Assembly: GCA_937996235.1 (NCBI GenBank) | Contig: CALKVK010000025.1 | Location: forward strand, 122,411 to 186,410 | Source: an uncultured bacterium | Lineage (GTDB): Bacteria; Planctomycetota; JAJSAM01; JAJVHW01 | Length of the DNA: 64,000 bases | Reading direction: 5' to 3' | Shown: piece by piece, positions 26,477 through 34,770 of the stretch | Layout: each line of letters starts with the position of its first letter | Position numbering within the stretch: position 1 is the stretch's first letter | Program-made: the position numbers and the translations under genes | The notes under the pieces: model-generated | The model's database searches: none | What the model saw: the letters and a program-made list of their open reading frames with translations, nothing else | What the model was told of the DNA's origin: nothing

Positions 26477-28132
26477 CTACGCGCGCGCCAGGAACGTCTC
26501 GAGGCGCTCGGCGACGTCCGCCGCCGAGCGCGGGCGCTCGCGCGGGTCCTTCCGCAGGAGCTCCGCGACGAGCGCGGCGAGCTCGTCCGGGACGCCCTCG
26601 GGCAGCGGGTCGGGCTCGCGCGATCCGACGGCGCGGAGCAGCGCGAAGAGGTCGGTCGCACGGTGCGGCGGGCCCCCGCTCAGGCACTCGTAGAGGATCG
26701 TGCCGAGCGCGTAGAGGTCGGTCGCCTGCGACGTCATGTCGCCGCGCGCCTGCTCCGGCGCCATGTAGAGCGGCGTGCCGAGCAGCGCGCCGCTCATCGT
26801 CAGCGTCTCGTCGCGCAGGGACTTCGCGATGCCGAGGTCCGTGATGACGGGGCACTCCGCGCCGCACAGCATGACGTTGTCGGGCTTGAGGTCGCGGTGC
26901 AGGAGCGCCGCGTCGTGGATCGCGCCGAGTCCGCGCGCGATGCCGAGCGCGAGGCGCGCCGCCTCGGTCGGCTCGAGGACTCCGTGCTTGCGCAGGTGTG
27001 TCGCGAGCGTCGGTCCCTCGACGAAGTCCATCACGAGGAACGGCACCTCGCGCGACGAGCCGATGCCGACGACGCGCACCACGTTCTCGTGGCGGATCTT
27101 CGCGAGCGCGCGCGCCTCGCGGACGAAGCGCTCGACCGCGAGCGCGTCGTCGCGGTGCTCGGGCTTCAGCACCTTCACGGCGAGGCGGTTGCCGAGGCTC
27201 GCCGTGCGTGCGCGCAAGACGACGCCGAAGCGGCCCGCGCCGATCCTGCCCGTCAGCTCGAGCGGTTCCGCGAGGCCGTTCGCCGCGAGCAGCGTACCCG
27301 TCTCGAAGCCGATCGGGACCTCGGCCGCCTGGCGCGAGTAGAGCTCGCTGAAGAGCGCGGCGAGTGCGGCGGCGCTGCCGCGGCGGCGTGCGGGGTCGGG
27401 TTCGAGCGCGCCCGCGAGCGCATCGGCGAGGACGCGCGGGAGCTGCGGCACGCTCGCGGCGACGATGGTCGTCTCCGCGGTCGCGTCGCCCGACTCGCAC
27501 CAGCGGCGGACGAGCGCGTCGACGTCGTCCACGGTGCCGTTGACCCAGAAGAGGAAGGTCGCCGCGAGCCCGAACAGGTCGCTGTGCTCCGTCGGCTTCT
27601 CGCCGCGCCGCTCCTCCGGAGCCGAGAAGTGACCGAGTCCGAGCACGGCGTCGCGCAGCGGCCAGATGCCGGCCGCGAGGTCGGCGCTCTTCACGAGGTT
27701 CGTCAGCACCGTGTCGCCTCGGTCGCCGCAGAGCACGAACTCGGGGCTGATGCGGCCGTGCAGGAAGCCGCGCTCGTGCAGGTACGAGAGCGCGTCGGCC
27801 ACGTGCGCCGCCATGCGCGCGGCGTCGGCCACCGCAAAGGGCCCGCGCTCCTCGATCAGCTCGTCGCTCGGGCGGAGCGGCATCCACGGATGAACGGACC
27901 AGAGCGCGTCGTCGGCCTCGAACACGTCGAGCGTCTTGTGCAGCCGCGGGTGCTGCAGCGCGGCGCTGTGCCGCTGCTCGCGGAAGAACGTCGCGCGCTG
28001 GTCGTCGGCGCGTTCCGGGTCGCGGTCGAGCCGCCGCACCAGGACCTCGCTCCCGAGGATGCGGTTCGTCGCGCGGAAGAACGTGCTCCTGCCCGAGACG
28101 AAGAACGCCTCGCCGAGTTCGTAGCGCTCCAC
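26477..28132 (-). CDS. Tandem pseudokinase and Ser/Thr protein kinase
   Basis: A 551-residue protein from the GTG at 28132, with GGGAGG six bases upstream. Residues about 1-265 have a kinase-like layout but lack key residues: Arg replaces the VAIK Lys (VLVRRLD, about 31-36), HGRISPEFVL replaces HRDLKPxN (125-134), and TNLVKS replaces DFG. Residues about 291-548 are an intact Hanks-type kinase: Gly loop IGAGRFGVV (297-305), Lys320, Glu339, HRDLKPDN (412-419), DLG (432-434) and APE (458-460). No membrane segment or sensor domain is seen, so it should be cytoplasmic. The first domain is probably a regulatory pseudokinase. The cytochrome gene lies 236 bp downstream. Confidence 0.9.
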   Translation of the reverse strand: MERYELGEAFFVSGRSTFFRATNRILGSEVLVRRLDRDPERADDQRATFFREQRHSAALQHPRLHKTLDVFEADDALWSVHPWMPLRPSDELIEERGPFAVADAARMAAHVADALSYLHERGFLHGRISPEFVLCGDRGDTVLTNLVKSADLAAGIWPLRDAVLGLGHFSAPEERRGEKPTEHSDLFGLAATFLFWVNGTVDDVDALVRRWCESGDATAETTIVAASVPQLPRVLADALAGALEPDPARRRGSAAALAALFSELYSRQAAEVPIGFETGTLLAANGLAEPLELTGRIGAGRFGVVLRARTASLGNRLAVKVLKPEHRDDALAVERFVREARALAKIRHENVVRVVGIGSSREVPFLVMDFVEGPTLATHLRKHGVLEPTEAARLALGIARGLGAIHDAALLHRDLKPDNVMLCGAECPVITDLGIAKSLRDETLTMSGALLGTPLYMAPEQARGDMTSQATDLYALGTILYECLSGGPPHRATDLFALLRAVGSREPDPLPEGVPDELAALVAELLRKDPRERPRSAADVAERLETFLARA

Positions 28133-28309
28133 CGTCGGCCTCCCGGGTGACAGGACGGGGAACTTCTACCCGCACCCCACGCTTCCCGGGCGGTGTCGTC
28201 GGCGGGGCGGCGAAGGGACGGGGCCGGACGGCCGGACAGGCTGCGGCTGCGCCGGCCGCTGACCGACCGCACACGCGCCATGCCGACGCCCACTCCGTAG
28301 CATCCCACG

Positions 28310-29725
28310 GTGCGCCCGCGCCTCGTCGAGCTGCTGCTCTTCGCCCTCCAGGCGGCGCTCTCGCTCGGCTACCGCTTCGGCGCGGGCGTCCGCATGCAGT
28401 GCGGCGAGCGCTGGGCGCACTGGGACTGGTTCTGGCAGTCGCTGCGCATGGACGACCTGCGCGCGGACCTCGCGGGGAGCCTGTGGCACCTGCACAGCCA
28501 GCCCCCGGTGTTCAACCTGCTCGGCGGCGTGCTCGGGAAAGTGTTCGGCGACGCGCACCTCGAGGCACTCGAGTGGGTCTACCGCGGTCTTGCGGCCGCA
28601 TGCGTCGTGCTCGGCTACCGCATCGCGCGGAACGTCACGGCACGGCCGCGGCTCGCGCTCGCGACCGGACTCGTGCTCGCCGTCCACCCGGGCCTCGTGG
28701 TCTACGCGTGCTACCCCATGTACACGCTGCCCTGCGCGTTCCTCGCGCTCCTCGCCGTCGAGCGGCTGTCGGTGCGCACGACGACCGCGACGGGTGACGC
28801 GACGCCTCCCGCGCCCGTGTGCATCGGCGCCGTGGCGGCGGTCGTGGCGCTCGTGCTGCTGCGCAGCGCGTTCCACATCGCTCTGCTCGTGCCCGTCGTC
28901 GGCCTCGCGGCGCTCGCCGCTCGGCGGCGTGCGCGGACGTTCGCGGTCGCGGCGCTCCTCGTCTGCGCGCCCGCGCTCGGCTGGTACGCGAAGAACGCCG
29001 CGGTCTTCGGGTTCTTCGGCGCGAGCAGCTGGAGCGGCTTCGGACTCTACCGCGTCGCGTCGCACGGCCGGCCGCGCGAGCGCATCGCGGAGCTCGGACC
29101 GATGTTCGCGGAACTGCCCGCCTACGAGCCGCCCTCGCGCTACGAACGCTACGGCTTCGTGCAGCGCTCGGACGTCCCCGCGCTCGCACACGACGACTTC
29201 AACAACGTGAACGTGCCCGCGATCGCCAGCGCGTACGGCGCCGCGGCGCGCACGCTGATCGCCGACGACCCGCTGCACTACGCGCGGAACGTCGCGAAGT
29301 CGTACGAGTGGTTCTGCGGTCCGTCGACGCGCTACAAGCACACGACGCCGCTCGCCCTGCGCATGGGAGGGCTCGAGTCCGCGTACGTCGCGGTGATCAC
29401 CCTCGGCGGCGGCCTCGCGCAGCAGGGCTCGCTCTGGTACGTGCTGCTGCCCGGGTCGTTGCTGCTCCACGTCCTCGCGGCCGCGGCGGAGGCGGGGCGA
29501 CGCGCCGCGGCATGGCGCGAGCACGTCCGCGTCCACGCTGCGGCCTGGCTCGCCGCGCTGCTCCTCGGCTACACGACGCTCGTCTCGTGCTGCTTCGAGC
29601 TCGGCGAGAACGAGCGCTTCAAGTTCATGATCGAGCCGCTCGCGGTCGTGTTCCTCGCGCTCGTCGCCGACGCGACCGTGCGCGTGCTGCGTGCCCGCAG
29701 GGCGCGCGCTGCGGCCCCGGTGTGA
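28310..29725 (+). CDS. GT-C-like polytopic membrane glycosyltransferase
   Basis: A 471-residue integral membrane protein with about nine to eleven hydrophobic segments, starting at the GTG at 28310. The first periplasmic loop, WHLHSQPPVFNLLGGVLGKVFG at about 58-80, has the HSQPP pattern seen in PMT/ArnT-like GT-C glycosyltransferases that use polyprenyl-phosphate sugars. A later soluble loop (about 250-345) and the repeated short helices also fit. An acidic pair for catalysis is not certain. Substrate unknown; surface glycan or protein glycosylation is plausible. It is divergent from the kinase gene (177 bp) and convergent with acr3. Confidence 0.65.
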   Translation: MRPRLVELLLFALQAALSLGYRFGAGVRMQCGERWAHWDWFWQSLRMDDLRADLAGSLWHLHSQPPVFNLLGGVLGKVFGDAHLEALEWVYRGLAAACVVLGYRIARNVTARPRLALATGLVLAVHPGLVVYACYPMYTLPCAFLALLAVERLSVRTTTATGDATPPAPVCIGAVAAVVALVLLRSAFHIALLVPVVGLAALAARRRARTFAVAALLVCAPALGWYAKNAAVFGFFGASSWSGFGLYRVASHGRPRERIAELGPMFAELPAYEPPSRYERYGFVQRSDVPALAHDDFNNVNVPAIASAYGAAARTLIADDPLHYARNVAKSYEWFCGPSTRYKHTTPLALRMGGLESAYVAVITLGGGLAQQGSLWYVLLPGSLLLHVLAAAAEAGRRAAAWREHVRVHAAAWLAALLLGYTTLVSCCFELGENERFKFMIEPLAVVFLALVADATVRVLRARRARAAAPV

Positions 29726-29732
29726 GAGGCCG

Positions 29733-30821
29733 TCACGCGGCCTCGCCCGCGAACCACCGGCGGCGGATCGCGAGCGACGCGTTGACGAGTGCGAGGAGCA
29801 CGGGCACCTCGACGAGCGGGCCGATCACCGCCGCGAACGCGGCGCCGTGTCGGATGCCGAAGGTCGCGATGGCGACGGCGATCGCCAGCTCGAAGTTGTT
29901 CGAGGCCGCCGTGAACGAGAGCGTGGCCGACTTCGGGTAGTCGGCTCCGGCGCGGCGCGAGAGCCAGAACGACGCGAAGAACATCAGCGCGAAGTAGACG
30001 GTGAGCGGCACCGCGATGCGCACCACGTCGAACGGGCGCTCGACGATCTGGCGCCCCTGGAACGCGAACATCACGACGATCGTGAAGAGCAGTGCGACCA
30101 GCGTGAGCGGCGCGATGCGTGGCACGAACGCGCCGTGGTACCAGGCGTCGCCCTTCGCGCGCCGCAGCACGAGACGCGTGAGCATGCCGCCCACGAACGG
30201 GATGCCGAGGTAGATGGCGACGCTCTGCGCGAGTCCGCCGATCGTCACGTCCACGGTCGCGCCCGCGAGTCCGAGCTGCGGCGGCAGCCACGTCGCGAAG
30301 AACCACGCGTAGAGCGGGAAGCAGAGGATCTGGAACACGGAGTTCAGCGCGACGAGCCCGGCGCAGAACTCGGAGTCGCCGCGCGCGAGGTCGTTCCAGA
30401 CGAGCACCATCGCGATGCAGCGCGCGAGCCCGATGAGCACGAGGCCGAGCATGTACTCGGGCCGGTCGTGCAGGAAGACGACCGCGATCGCGAACATCAG
30501 CACCGGGCCGATCACCCAGTTCTGGAGGAGCGAGAGCGCCATCACCTTCGGCGCACGCAACAGCTTCGGCAGCTCCTCGTAACGCACCTTCGCGAGCGGC
30601 GGGTACATCATCAGCACCAGCCCGACGGCGAGCGGCACCGACGTGGTGCCGACGCTCAGCGCGTCGAGCCACGTCGCGACCTGCGGCGCGGCGTAGCCGA
30701 GCGCGACGCCCACCCCCATCGCGAGCAGGATCCAGAGCGAGAGGAAGCGGTCGAGTAACGAGAGGCGCGGCGCGGCAGGGCACGTGCTGTCGGCCCGGAC
30801 GGCGGCGGACGGCTGCGACAT
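29733..30821 (-). CDS. acr3: Arsenite efflux transporter Acr3
   Basis: A 362-residue protein with ten predicted membrane segments, the normal size and topology of ACR3 (BASS superfamily). The diagnostic segment GLARCIAMVLVWNDLARGD lies at about 131-149 and contains the essential Cys135. The C-terminal IGPLVEVPVLLALV holds the conserved Glu. It exports arsenite from the cytoplasm using the proton motive force. It is the last gene of the arsR-arsM-arsC-acr3 operon, ten bases after arsC, with GAGGA about eight bases before its ATG. Confidence 0.95.
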   Translation of the reverse strand: MSQPSAAVRADSTCPAAPRLSLLDRFLSLWILLAMGVGVALGYAAPQVATWLDALSVGTTSVPLAVGLVLMMYPPLAKVRYEELPKLLRAPKVMALSLLQNWVIGPVLMFAIAVVFLHDRPEYMLGLVLIGLARCIAMVLVWNDLARGDSEFCAGLVALNSVFQILCFPLYAWFFATWLPPQLGLAGATVDVTIGGLAQSVAIYLGIPFVGGMLTRLVLRRAKGDAWYHGAFVPRIAPLTLVALLFTIVVMFAFQGRQIVERPFDVVRIAVPLTVYFALMFFASFWLSRRAGADYPKSATLSFTAASNNFELAIAVAIATFGIRHGAAFAAVIGPLVEVPVLLALVNASLAIRRRWFAGEAA

Positions 30822-30831
30822 GGGGACGTCC

Positions 30832-31254
30832 TCAGCCCGCGACGGCGGGCTCGATGCCGAGCGACGCGAGCAGCGCGCGGACGCGGCGCTCGATCTCGTC
30901 GCGGACGGGCCGCACCTCGGCGAGCGGCCGCCCCGCGGGGTCGGGGACCTGCCAGTCCTCGCGACGCGTGCCCGGCACCACCGGACACGCGTCGCCGCAG
31001 CCCATCGTCACGACGACGTCGGCCGTCTCGACGGACGCGTCGGCGAGGTGCTTCGGCGTCTCCCCGGCGACGTCGAGCCCGATCTCGCGCAGGGCCTCGA
31101 CGACGCCGGGATGGATCGCCGCAGCCGGCGCGGACCCCGCCGAGCGGACGACGACGCGCCCGCCGGCGAGGTGCCGCGTCAGCGCCGCCGCCATCTGCGA
31201 GCGGCCGGCGTTGTGCACGCAGACGAAGAGCACGGTCGGGCGCTCGCGGCTCAC
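30832..31254 (-). CDS. arsC: Arsenate reductase, low-molecular-weight phosphatase type
   Basis: A 140-residue protein with the LMW-phosphatase P-loop CVHNAGRS, a Cx5R motif with Cys12 and Arg18. A second thiol pair, Cys86 and Cys90, sits in MGCGDACP and would relay electrons to a thioredoxin- or thiol-type reductant. It reduces arsenate to arsenite, which Acr3 exports. The GTG start overlaps the arsM stop as GTGA, so the two are translationally coupled. The DPAG segment near 105 matches family members. Confidence 0.93.
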   Translation of the reverse strand: MSRERPTVLFVCVHNAGRSQMAAALTRHLAGGRVVVRSAGSAPAAAIHPGVVEALREIGLDVAGETPKHLADASVETADVVVTMGCGDACPVVPGTRREDWQVPDPAGRPLAEVRPVRDEIERRVRALLASLGIEPAVAG

Positions 31255-32105
31255 GCGTCGCTCCCGAGCGGGCCCGCGGGCTTCGTCGCGCGCACGAACG
31301 CGCTGACGATGCGACCGCTCCCCGCCTCCACGGGCCCCGGCGTGGTCGCGCAGGCGCCGTCAACGCCGCAGCACGACGCGCCCTGCAGCTCCTTCGGGTC
31401 GTGCACGCGCGTCACCTCGATCTCGACGTGCCCGAAGCCCGCCTCGGCGAGCAGCCGCCGGTACTCGCCCTCCTCGAGCGCACCCGCGACACAGCCGGCC
31501 CAGCTCTCGATGTCGCGGCGGATCTCCGGCGGGAACGTGCCCTGCAGGACCATGTCCGAGACGGCGAGGCGGCCGCCCGGCCGCAGCACGCGGAACGCCT
31601 CGCGCAGCACGCGGCCCTTGTCGGGCGACAGGTTGATCACGCAGTTCGAGACGATCACGTCGACGGACGCTTCCGGCAGCGGGATCTCTTCGATGTGCCC
31701 CTTCAGGAAGCGCACGTTCGCCGCGCCCGCCGCGACGCGGTTGCGCTCCGCGAGCGCGAGCATCTCGTCGGTCATGTCGAGCCCGTACGCGAAGCCGGTC
31801 GGACCGACGCGGCGCGCGGAGAGCAGCACGTCGATGCCGCCGCCGCTGCCGAGGTCGAGCACCGTCTCGCCCGGCGCGAGCTGCGCGAGCGCGGTCGGGT
31901 TGCCGCAGCCGAGCGACGCCGCGAGCGCGGCGTCCGGGACCTCGCCCGCCTGCGCGTCGTCGTAGAGGTTGCGGGTGATCGGGTCGGTCGCGTCGCCGCC
32001 GCAGCAGCCGCCGGCGGCGGGCGCCCCGACCACGCGGAGCGCGTGGCGCGCGTAGCGGTCGCGGACCTCGTCGCGCAGCGTCTCGGGTTGGATCTCGTTC
32101 GTCAT
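31251..32105 (-). CDS. arsM: Arsenite S-adenosylmethionine methyltransferase
   Basis: A 284-residue class I methyltransferase with SAM motif VLDLGSGGGIDVLLSARRVG at about 82-101 and post-motif NLSPDKGRVLREAFRVLRPGG. Cys34/35, 67, 155 (SNCVINLSPDKG) and 205 (WAGCVAGAL) match the Cys set that binds As(III) in ArsM. It methylates arsenite to less toxic or volatile species. ATG 32105 is preceded by GAGGAGG at five bases. An operator copy lies immediately upstream, so it may have its own promoter within the operon. Confidence 0.95.
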   Translation of the reverse strand: MTNEIQPETLRDEVRDRYARHALRVVGAPAAGGCCGGDATDPITRNLYDDAQAGEVPDAALAASLGCGNPTALAQLAPGETVLDLGSGGGIDVLLSARRVGPTGFAYGLDMTDEMLALAERNRVAAGAANVRFLKGHIEEIPLPEASVDVIVSNCVINLSPDKGRVLREAFRVLRPGGRLAVSDMVLQGTFPPEIRRDIESWAGCVAGALEEGEYRRLLAEAGFGHVEIEVTRVHDPKELQGASCCGVDGACATTPGPVEAGSGRIVSAFVRATKPAGPLGSDA

Positions 32106-32116
32106 GTCGGCCTCCT

Positions 32117-32134
32117 CATCGAGGGATATCGATG
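32117..32134. promoter_or_regulatory. Putative ArsR operator between arsR and arsM
   Basis: A perfect inverted repeat, CATCGA-N6-TCGATG, lies 12-29 bases upstream of the arsM start and overlaps the ribosome-site approach. A second site with the same GGATATCGATG core lies in front of arsR at 32542-32559. Occurrence at both transcription start regions of the same operon supports an ArsR-binding site, and the sequence resembles known SmtB/ArsR-type sites of two half-sites about six bases apart. Confidence 0.65.
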
Positions 32135-32155
32135 AATGCGTTCACGAAGAGAGGG

Positions 32156-32518
32156 TCACGAGGCGGCCCGGCCCGCCTCCGGCAGCGCCGTGTCGAGCGC
32201 CGCGCGCGCCGCGCGCAGGCCGCGCGGATCGACGGCGTAGTAGGACCACGTGCCGCGGCGCGTCAGCGTCACGAGCCCGGCATCGCGCAGCACCTTCAGG
32301 TGGTGCGAGATCGTCGGCTGGCGCAGTGCGAAGCGCGGGACGATGTCGCAGACGCAGATGGGCTCCGGGCGCGCGGCGATCAGGCTGAAGATCTGCAGCC
32401 GCGTCGCGTCGGCGAGCGCCTTGAACACGGCCACGGCGCGGGCCTGCGCGGCGGTGCTCGGCACCGTGCGCGAGCGACCGTCGGATGCGCAGCAGACCGG
32501 GAGCTCGCGGCGTGGCAT
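32156..32518 (-). CDS. arsR: ArsR-family arsenic-responsive repressor
   Basis: A 120-residue winged-helix protein from ATG 32518. Helix-turn-helix LRQPTISHHLKVLRDAGLV is at about 65-83. Cys9-Cys10 near the N-terminus and Cys55 (with Cys57 in CVCDI) could bind arsenite. This resembles the Corynebacterium-type site, with an N-terminal Cys pair plus one Cys near the HTH, combined with the classical CVCDL-like motif. The longer start at ATG 32554 would lie inside the operator, so the shorter one is preferred. No good ribosome site is seen for either start. It represses the ars operon until arsenite binds. Confidence 0.9.
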   Translation of the reverse strand: MPRRELPVCCASDGRSRTVPSTAAQARAVAVFKALADATRLQIFSLIAARPEPICVCDIVPRFALRQPTISHHLKVLRDAGLVTLTRRGTWSYYAVDPRGLRAARAALDTALPEAGRAAS

Positions 32519-32541
32519 GCGCAGAGGATAGCGAGCCCGTG

Positions 32542-32559
32542 CATCGATATCCATCTATC
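32542..32559. promoter_or_regulatory. Putative ArsR operator upstream of arsR
   Basis: CATCGATATCCATCTATC has the same layout as the perfect operator at 32117-32134, with half-sites CATCGA and TCTATC six bases apart. The second half has two mismatches to TCGATG. It lies 24-41 bases before the preferred arsR start, where a repressor would block transcription. Confidence 0.55.
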
Positions 32560-32592
32560 ACGAGGCGCGCGCAGCGTCGCGCGGCACGCGGC

Positions 32593-33867
32593 TCACTCCG
32601 CGCCCTGCTCGAGTTCGGCGAGGCGCTTCTCGAAGTAGCGGCGCTCGGCATCCTGGCGCGCGAGCGCATGCGCCCGCCGCCACGACGCGCGCGCCTCGTC
32701 GGCGCGGCCCGCGCGCGCGCACAGTTCGGCGCGAGCGGCGTGCAGGTGGACGTAGTCGACGAGCTCGCCCTGCGCGAGCAGCGCGGCGATCTCCGCGAGT
32801 CCGGCGTCCGGGCCGTCGCGCATCGCGAGCGCCACGGCGCGGTTCAGCCGGACGACGGCGGACGGCGCAGCGCGCATCAGCACGTCGTACAGGCCGACGA
32901 TCTGCGGCCAGTCGGTCGCGTCCGCGGTTTCCGCCTCGGCATGCACCGCGGCGATCGCCGCCTGCAGCGTGTAGGGCCCGAAGCGCCGCGAACGCAGGGC
33001 GCCCTCGACGAGTGCGACGCCCTCCGCGATCTGCGCGCGGTCCCAGAGCGCGCGGTCCTGGTCGTCGAGCAGCACCACGTCACCGCTCGGCGACGTGCGC
33101 GCCGCGCGGCGCGAGTCGTGGAGCAGCATCAGGGCGAGGAGTCCGCGCACCTCCGGCTCCGGGAGCAGCTCGACGAGCAGTCGGCCGAGACGGATCGCCT
33201 CGGCGGCGAGGTCGTCGCGCGTGGGCGACGGGCCGGACGTCGCCGACCAGCCCTCGTTGAAGACGAGGTAGACGACGCGCAGCACCGGGTCGAGGCGCGA
33301 AGGCAGCTCCGCGAGCGACGGCACCTCGTACGGGATGCGCTCCTCGCGGACGCGCGCCTTCGCGCGGACGATGCGCTGCGCGATCGCCGCGGGGCTCGCG
33401 AGGAACGCGCGCGCGATCTCCTCGGTCGTGAGCCCGCACACCTCGCGCAGCGTCATCGCCACCTGCGCCTCGGGCGGGAGCGCCGGGTGGCAGCACGTGA
33501 AGACGAGACGCAGGCGGTCGTCGGCGACGGCCACGTCGTCCACGTCCGGCTCCGCCGCCGCCCCCATGCGCTCGGCGAGCACGGCGAGCGACGCATCGAA
33601 GCGCGCGCGCCGCCGCAGCGTGTCCACCGCGCGGAAGCGTCCGGTCGAGACGAGCCACGCGCGCGGGTTCGCGGGCACGCCGTCGCGCGGCCACTGCGCG
33701 AGGGCCGCGGCGAACGCGTCGTGCAGCGCCTCCTCGGCGAGGTCGAAGTCGCCGAGGAGGCGGATCAGCGTGGCGAGGACGCGCCGCGACTCGGCGCGGT
33801 AGACGGTCTCGACCGCCGCGCGCGCCGCCGCGCCCGCGTCGTCCGCCGTCGAGCCCGCCCGGTTCAC
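32593..33867 (-). CDS. ECF42-type RNA polymerase sigma factor
   Basis: A 424-residue protein from the GTG at 33867. Residues about 20-90 are sigma region 2 (LIRLLGDFDLAEEALHDAFAAAL, DTLRRRARF) and about 125-175 are region 4 (LREVCGLTTEEIARAFLASPAAIAQRIVRAKARVR). A long C-terminal extension follows (about 190-420; DUF6596 region with VYLVFNEGW, then TPR-like helices). ECF42 sigma factors are known to carry this extension and to neighbour a DGPF/YCII protein, which is exactly the gene upstream. They lack a classical anti-sigma factor. The extension is thought to control activity. It ends 74 bp before arsR, which has its own operator. Confidence 0.9.
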   Translation of the reverse strand: MNRAGSTADDAGAAARAAVETVYRAESRRVLATLIRLLGDFDLAEEALHDAFAAALAQWPRDGVPANPRAWLVSTGRFRAVDTLRRRARFDASLAVLAERMGAAAEPDVDDVAVADDRLRLVFTCCHPALPPEAQVAMTLREVCGLTTEEIARAFLASPAAIAQRIVRAKARVREERIPYEVPSLAELPSRLDPVLRVVYLVFNEGWSATSGPSPTRDDLAAEAIRLGRLLVELLPEPEVRGLLALMLLHDSRRAARTSPSGDVVLLDDQDRALWDRAQIAEGVALVEGALRSRRFGPYTLQAAIAAVHAEAETADATDWPQIVGLYDVLMRAAPSAVVRLNRAVALAMRDGPDAGLAEIAALLAQGELVDYVHLHAARAELCARAGRADEARASWRRAHALARQDAERRYFEKRLAELEQGAE

Positions 33868-33944
33868 GACGACTCACGCACCTGAGCGGTCCAGAGCGCC
33901 GCGGTCCTCGTCACGACGTGCGCAGGCCTCCTGGGCAGGTCGGG

Positions 33945-34310
33945 CTACTGATGGCAGCCGTCGGCGATCGGACGCACCTCCACGGCCCAGCCGCGATCCG
34001 CGCCGAGCCGCGCGCCCGGGTGCAGCGACGCGATGCGGATCGCCTCGTTCATGTCGCGCGCCTCGATCACGAACAGCCCGCCGACCTTCTCCTTCGTCTC
34101 GACGAACGGGCCGTCGGTGACGACCTGCTTCCCGTCGCGCGTGCAGATGGTCGCCGTCGCCCACTCGAGGCTCTCGGTCATGCGCACGGCGCCGGTGCGC
34201 CGCAGCTCCTCGTCCATCGGTCCGCAGCGGGCGACGAGCGCCTCGAACTCGGCCTTCGAGAGGGCCTCCATCTTCTGCTGGTCGCCATAGGCAAGGCACA
34301 GGTACTTCAT
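33945..34310 (-). CDS. DGPF/YCII-related protein partnered with ECF42
   Basis: A 121-residue cytoplasmic protein of the YCII-related family. It starts MKYLCLAYGD and contains VVTDGPFVETKEKVGGLFVIEA, the eponymous DGPF motif, at about 65-86. Homologues are usually encoded beside, and are the known targets of, ECF42 sigma factors. Here it is upstream of that sigma gene by 77 bp on the same strand, probably one transcript. GAGGAG lies seven bases before ATG 34310. The biochemical role of DGPF proteins is not firmly known. Confidence 0.9.
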   Translation of the reverse strand: MKYLCLAYGDQQKMEALSKAEFEALVARCGPMDEELRRTGAVRMTESLEWATATICTRDGKQVVTDGPFVETKEKVGGLFVIEARDMNEAIRIASLHPGARLGADRGWAVEVRPIADGCHQ

Positions 34311-34770
34311 GACGCGCTCCTCGATCGTGGGACCGGCGCCGCCCGGACGCCGTGGTCGCCGAGTAGTCGTACGGCGCACCCCGGATTCGACACCGGATCC
34401 ACGCTCCGCACGATTCTCCCGCGCTGCGGTCGCCGCTGCGACGGCGCGGGCATCAGCGGAGAAGGCCGGACCGCGCGGCCCCACCGAACGGGAACGACGC
34501 GATCCGGACGGTCGAGCCGGACGGCTTCGAGCTCGTCGCGCGGCATCCCGGCGACGGACCGTCCGGACCGATCGGGGTGGGCAGCATGTCCACGGTGCCG
34601 AGGGTCCGCGAGCGGCTCGCGGGCTCCGCGCACGACCCGGGCTGCTGCCGGCCCCCGGACGGCGAGGTCGCGCGCCTCCTGCCCCGAACGCGGACGCGCC
34701 CCGCGCGCGCGCCGGAGGGCGTCGCGCGCGGGGCGCGGGGACGACGTCGCGCTCCGGCCGGGCCGGCGAG
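34311..34770. other. 460-bp intergenic region with two strong inverted repeats
   Basis: No supported gene lies here. Two structures are visible. At 34418-34450, CCCGCGC pairs with GCGCGGG and, inside it, GTCGC pairs with GCGAC. At 34695-34737 there is a perfect 15-bp stem, listed separately. The DGPF/ECF42 promoter must lie at the left end of this region, but I cannot define its elements. Confidence 0.45.
34695..34737 (-). terminator. Strong hairpin downstream of the DUF3313 gene
   Basis: CGCGCCCCGCGCGCG at 34695-34709 pairs perfectly over 15 bp with 34723-34737, with a 13-base loop. It lies 34 bases beyond the stop codon of the leftward DUF3313 gene. A T-run is lacking, as is common in very G+C-rich genomes, so the terminator call rests on position and stem strength. 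Confidence 0.55.

Noticed and set aside
22288..26661. A minus-strand frame of 1,457 residues in another phase over the cytochrome gene
   Set aside because: Composition is Arg-heavy noise, and the haem motifs are in the other phase.
28310..29725. Multidrug or sugar transporter for the polytopic protein
   Set aside because: The HSQPP loop and large outer loops fit GT-C glycosyltransferases better than transporters.
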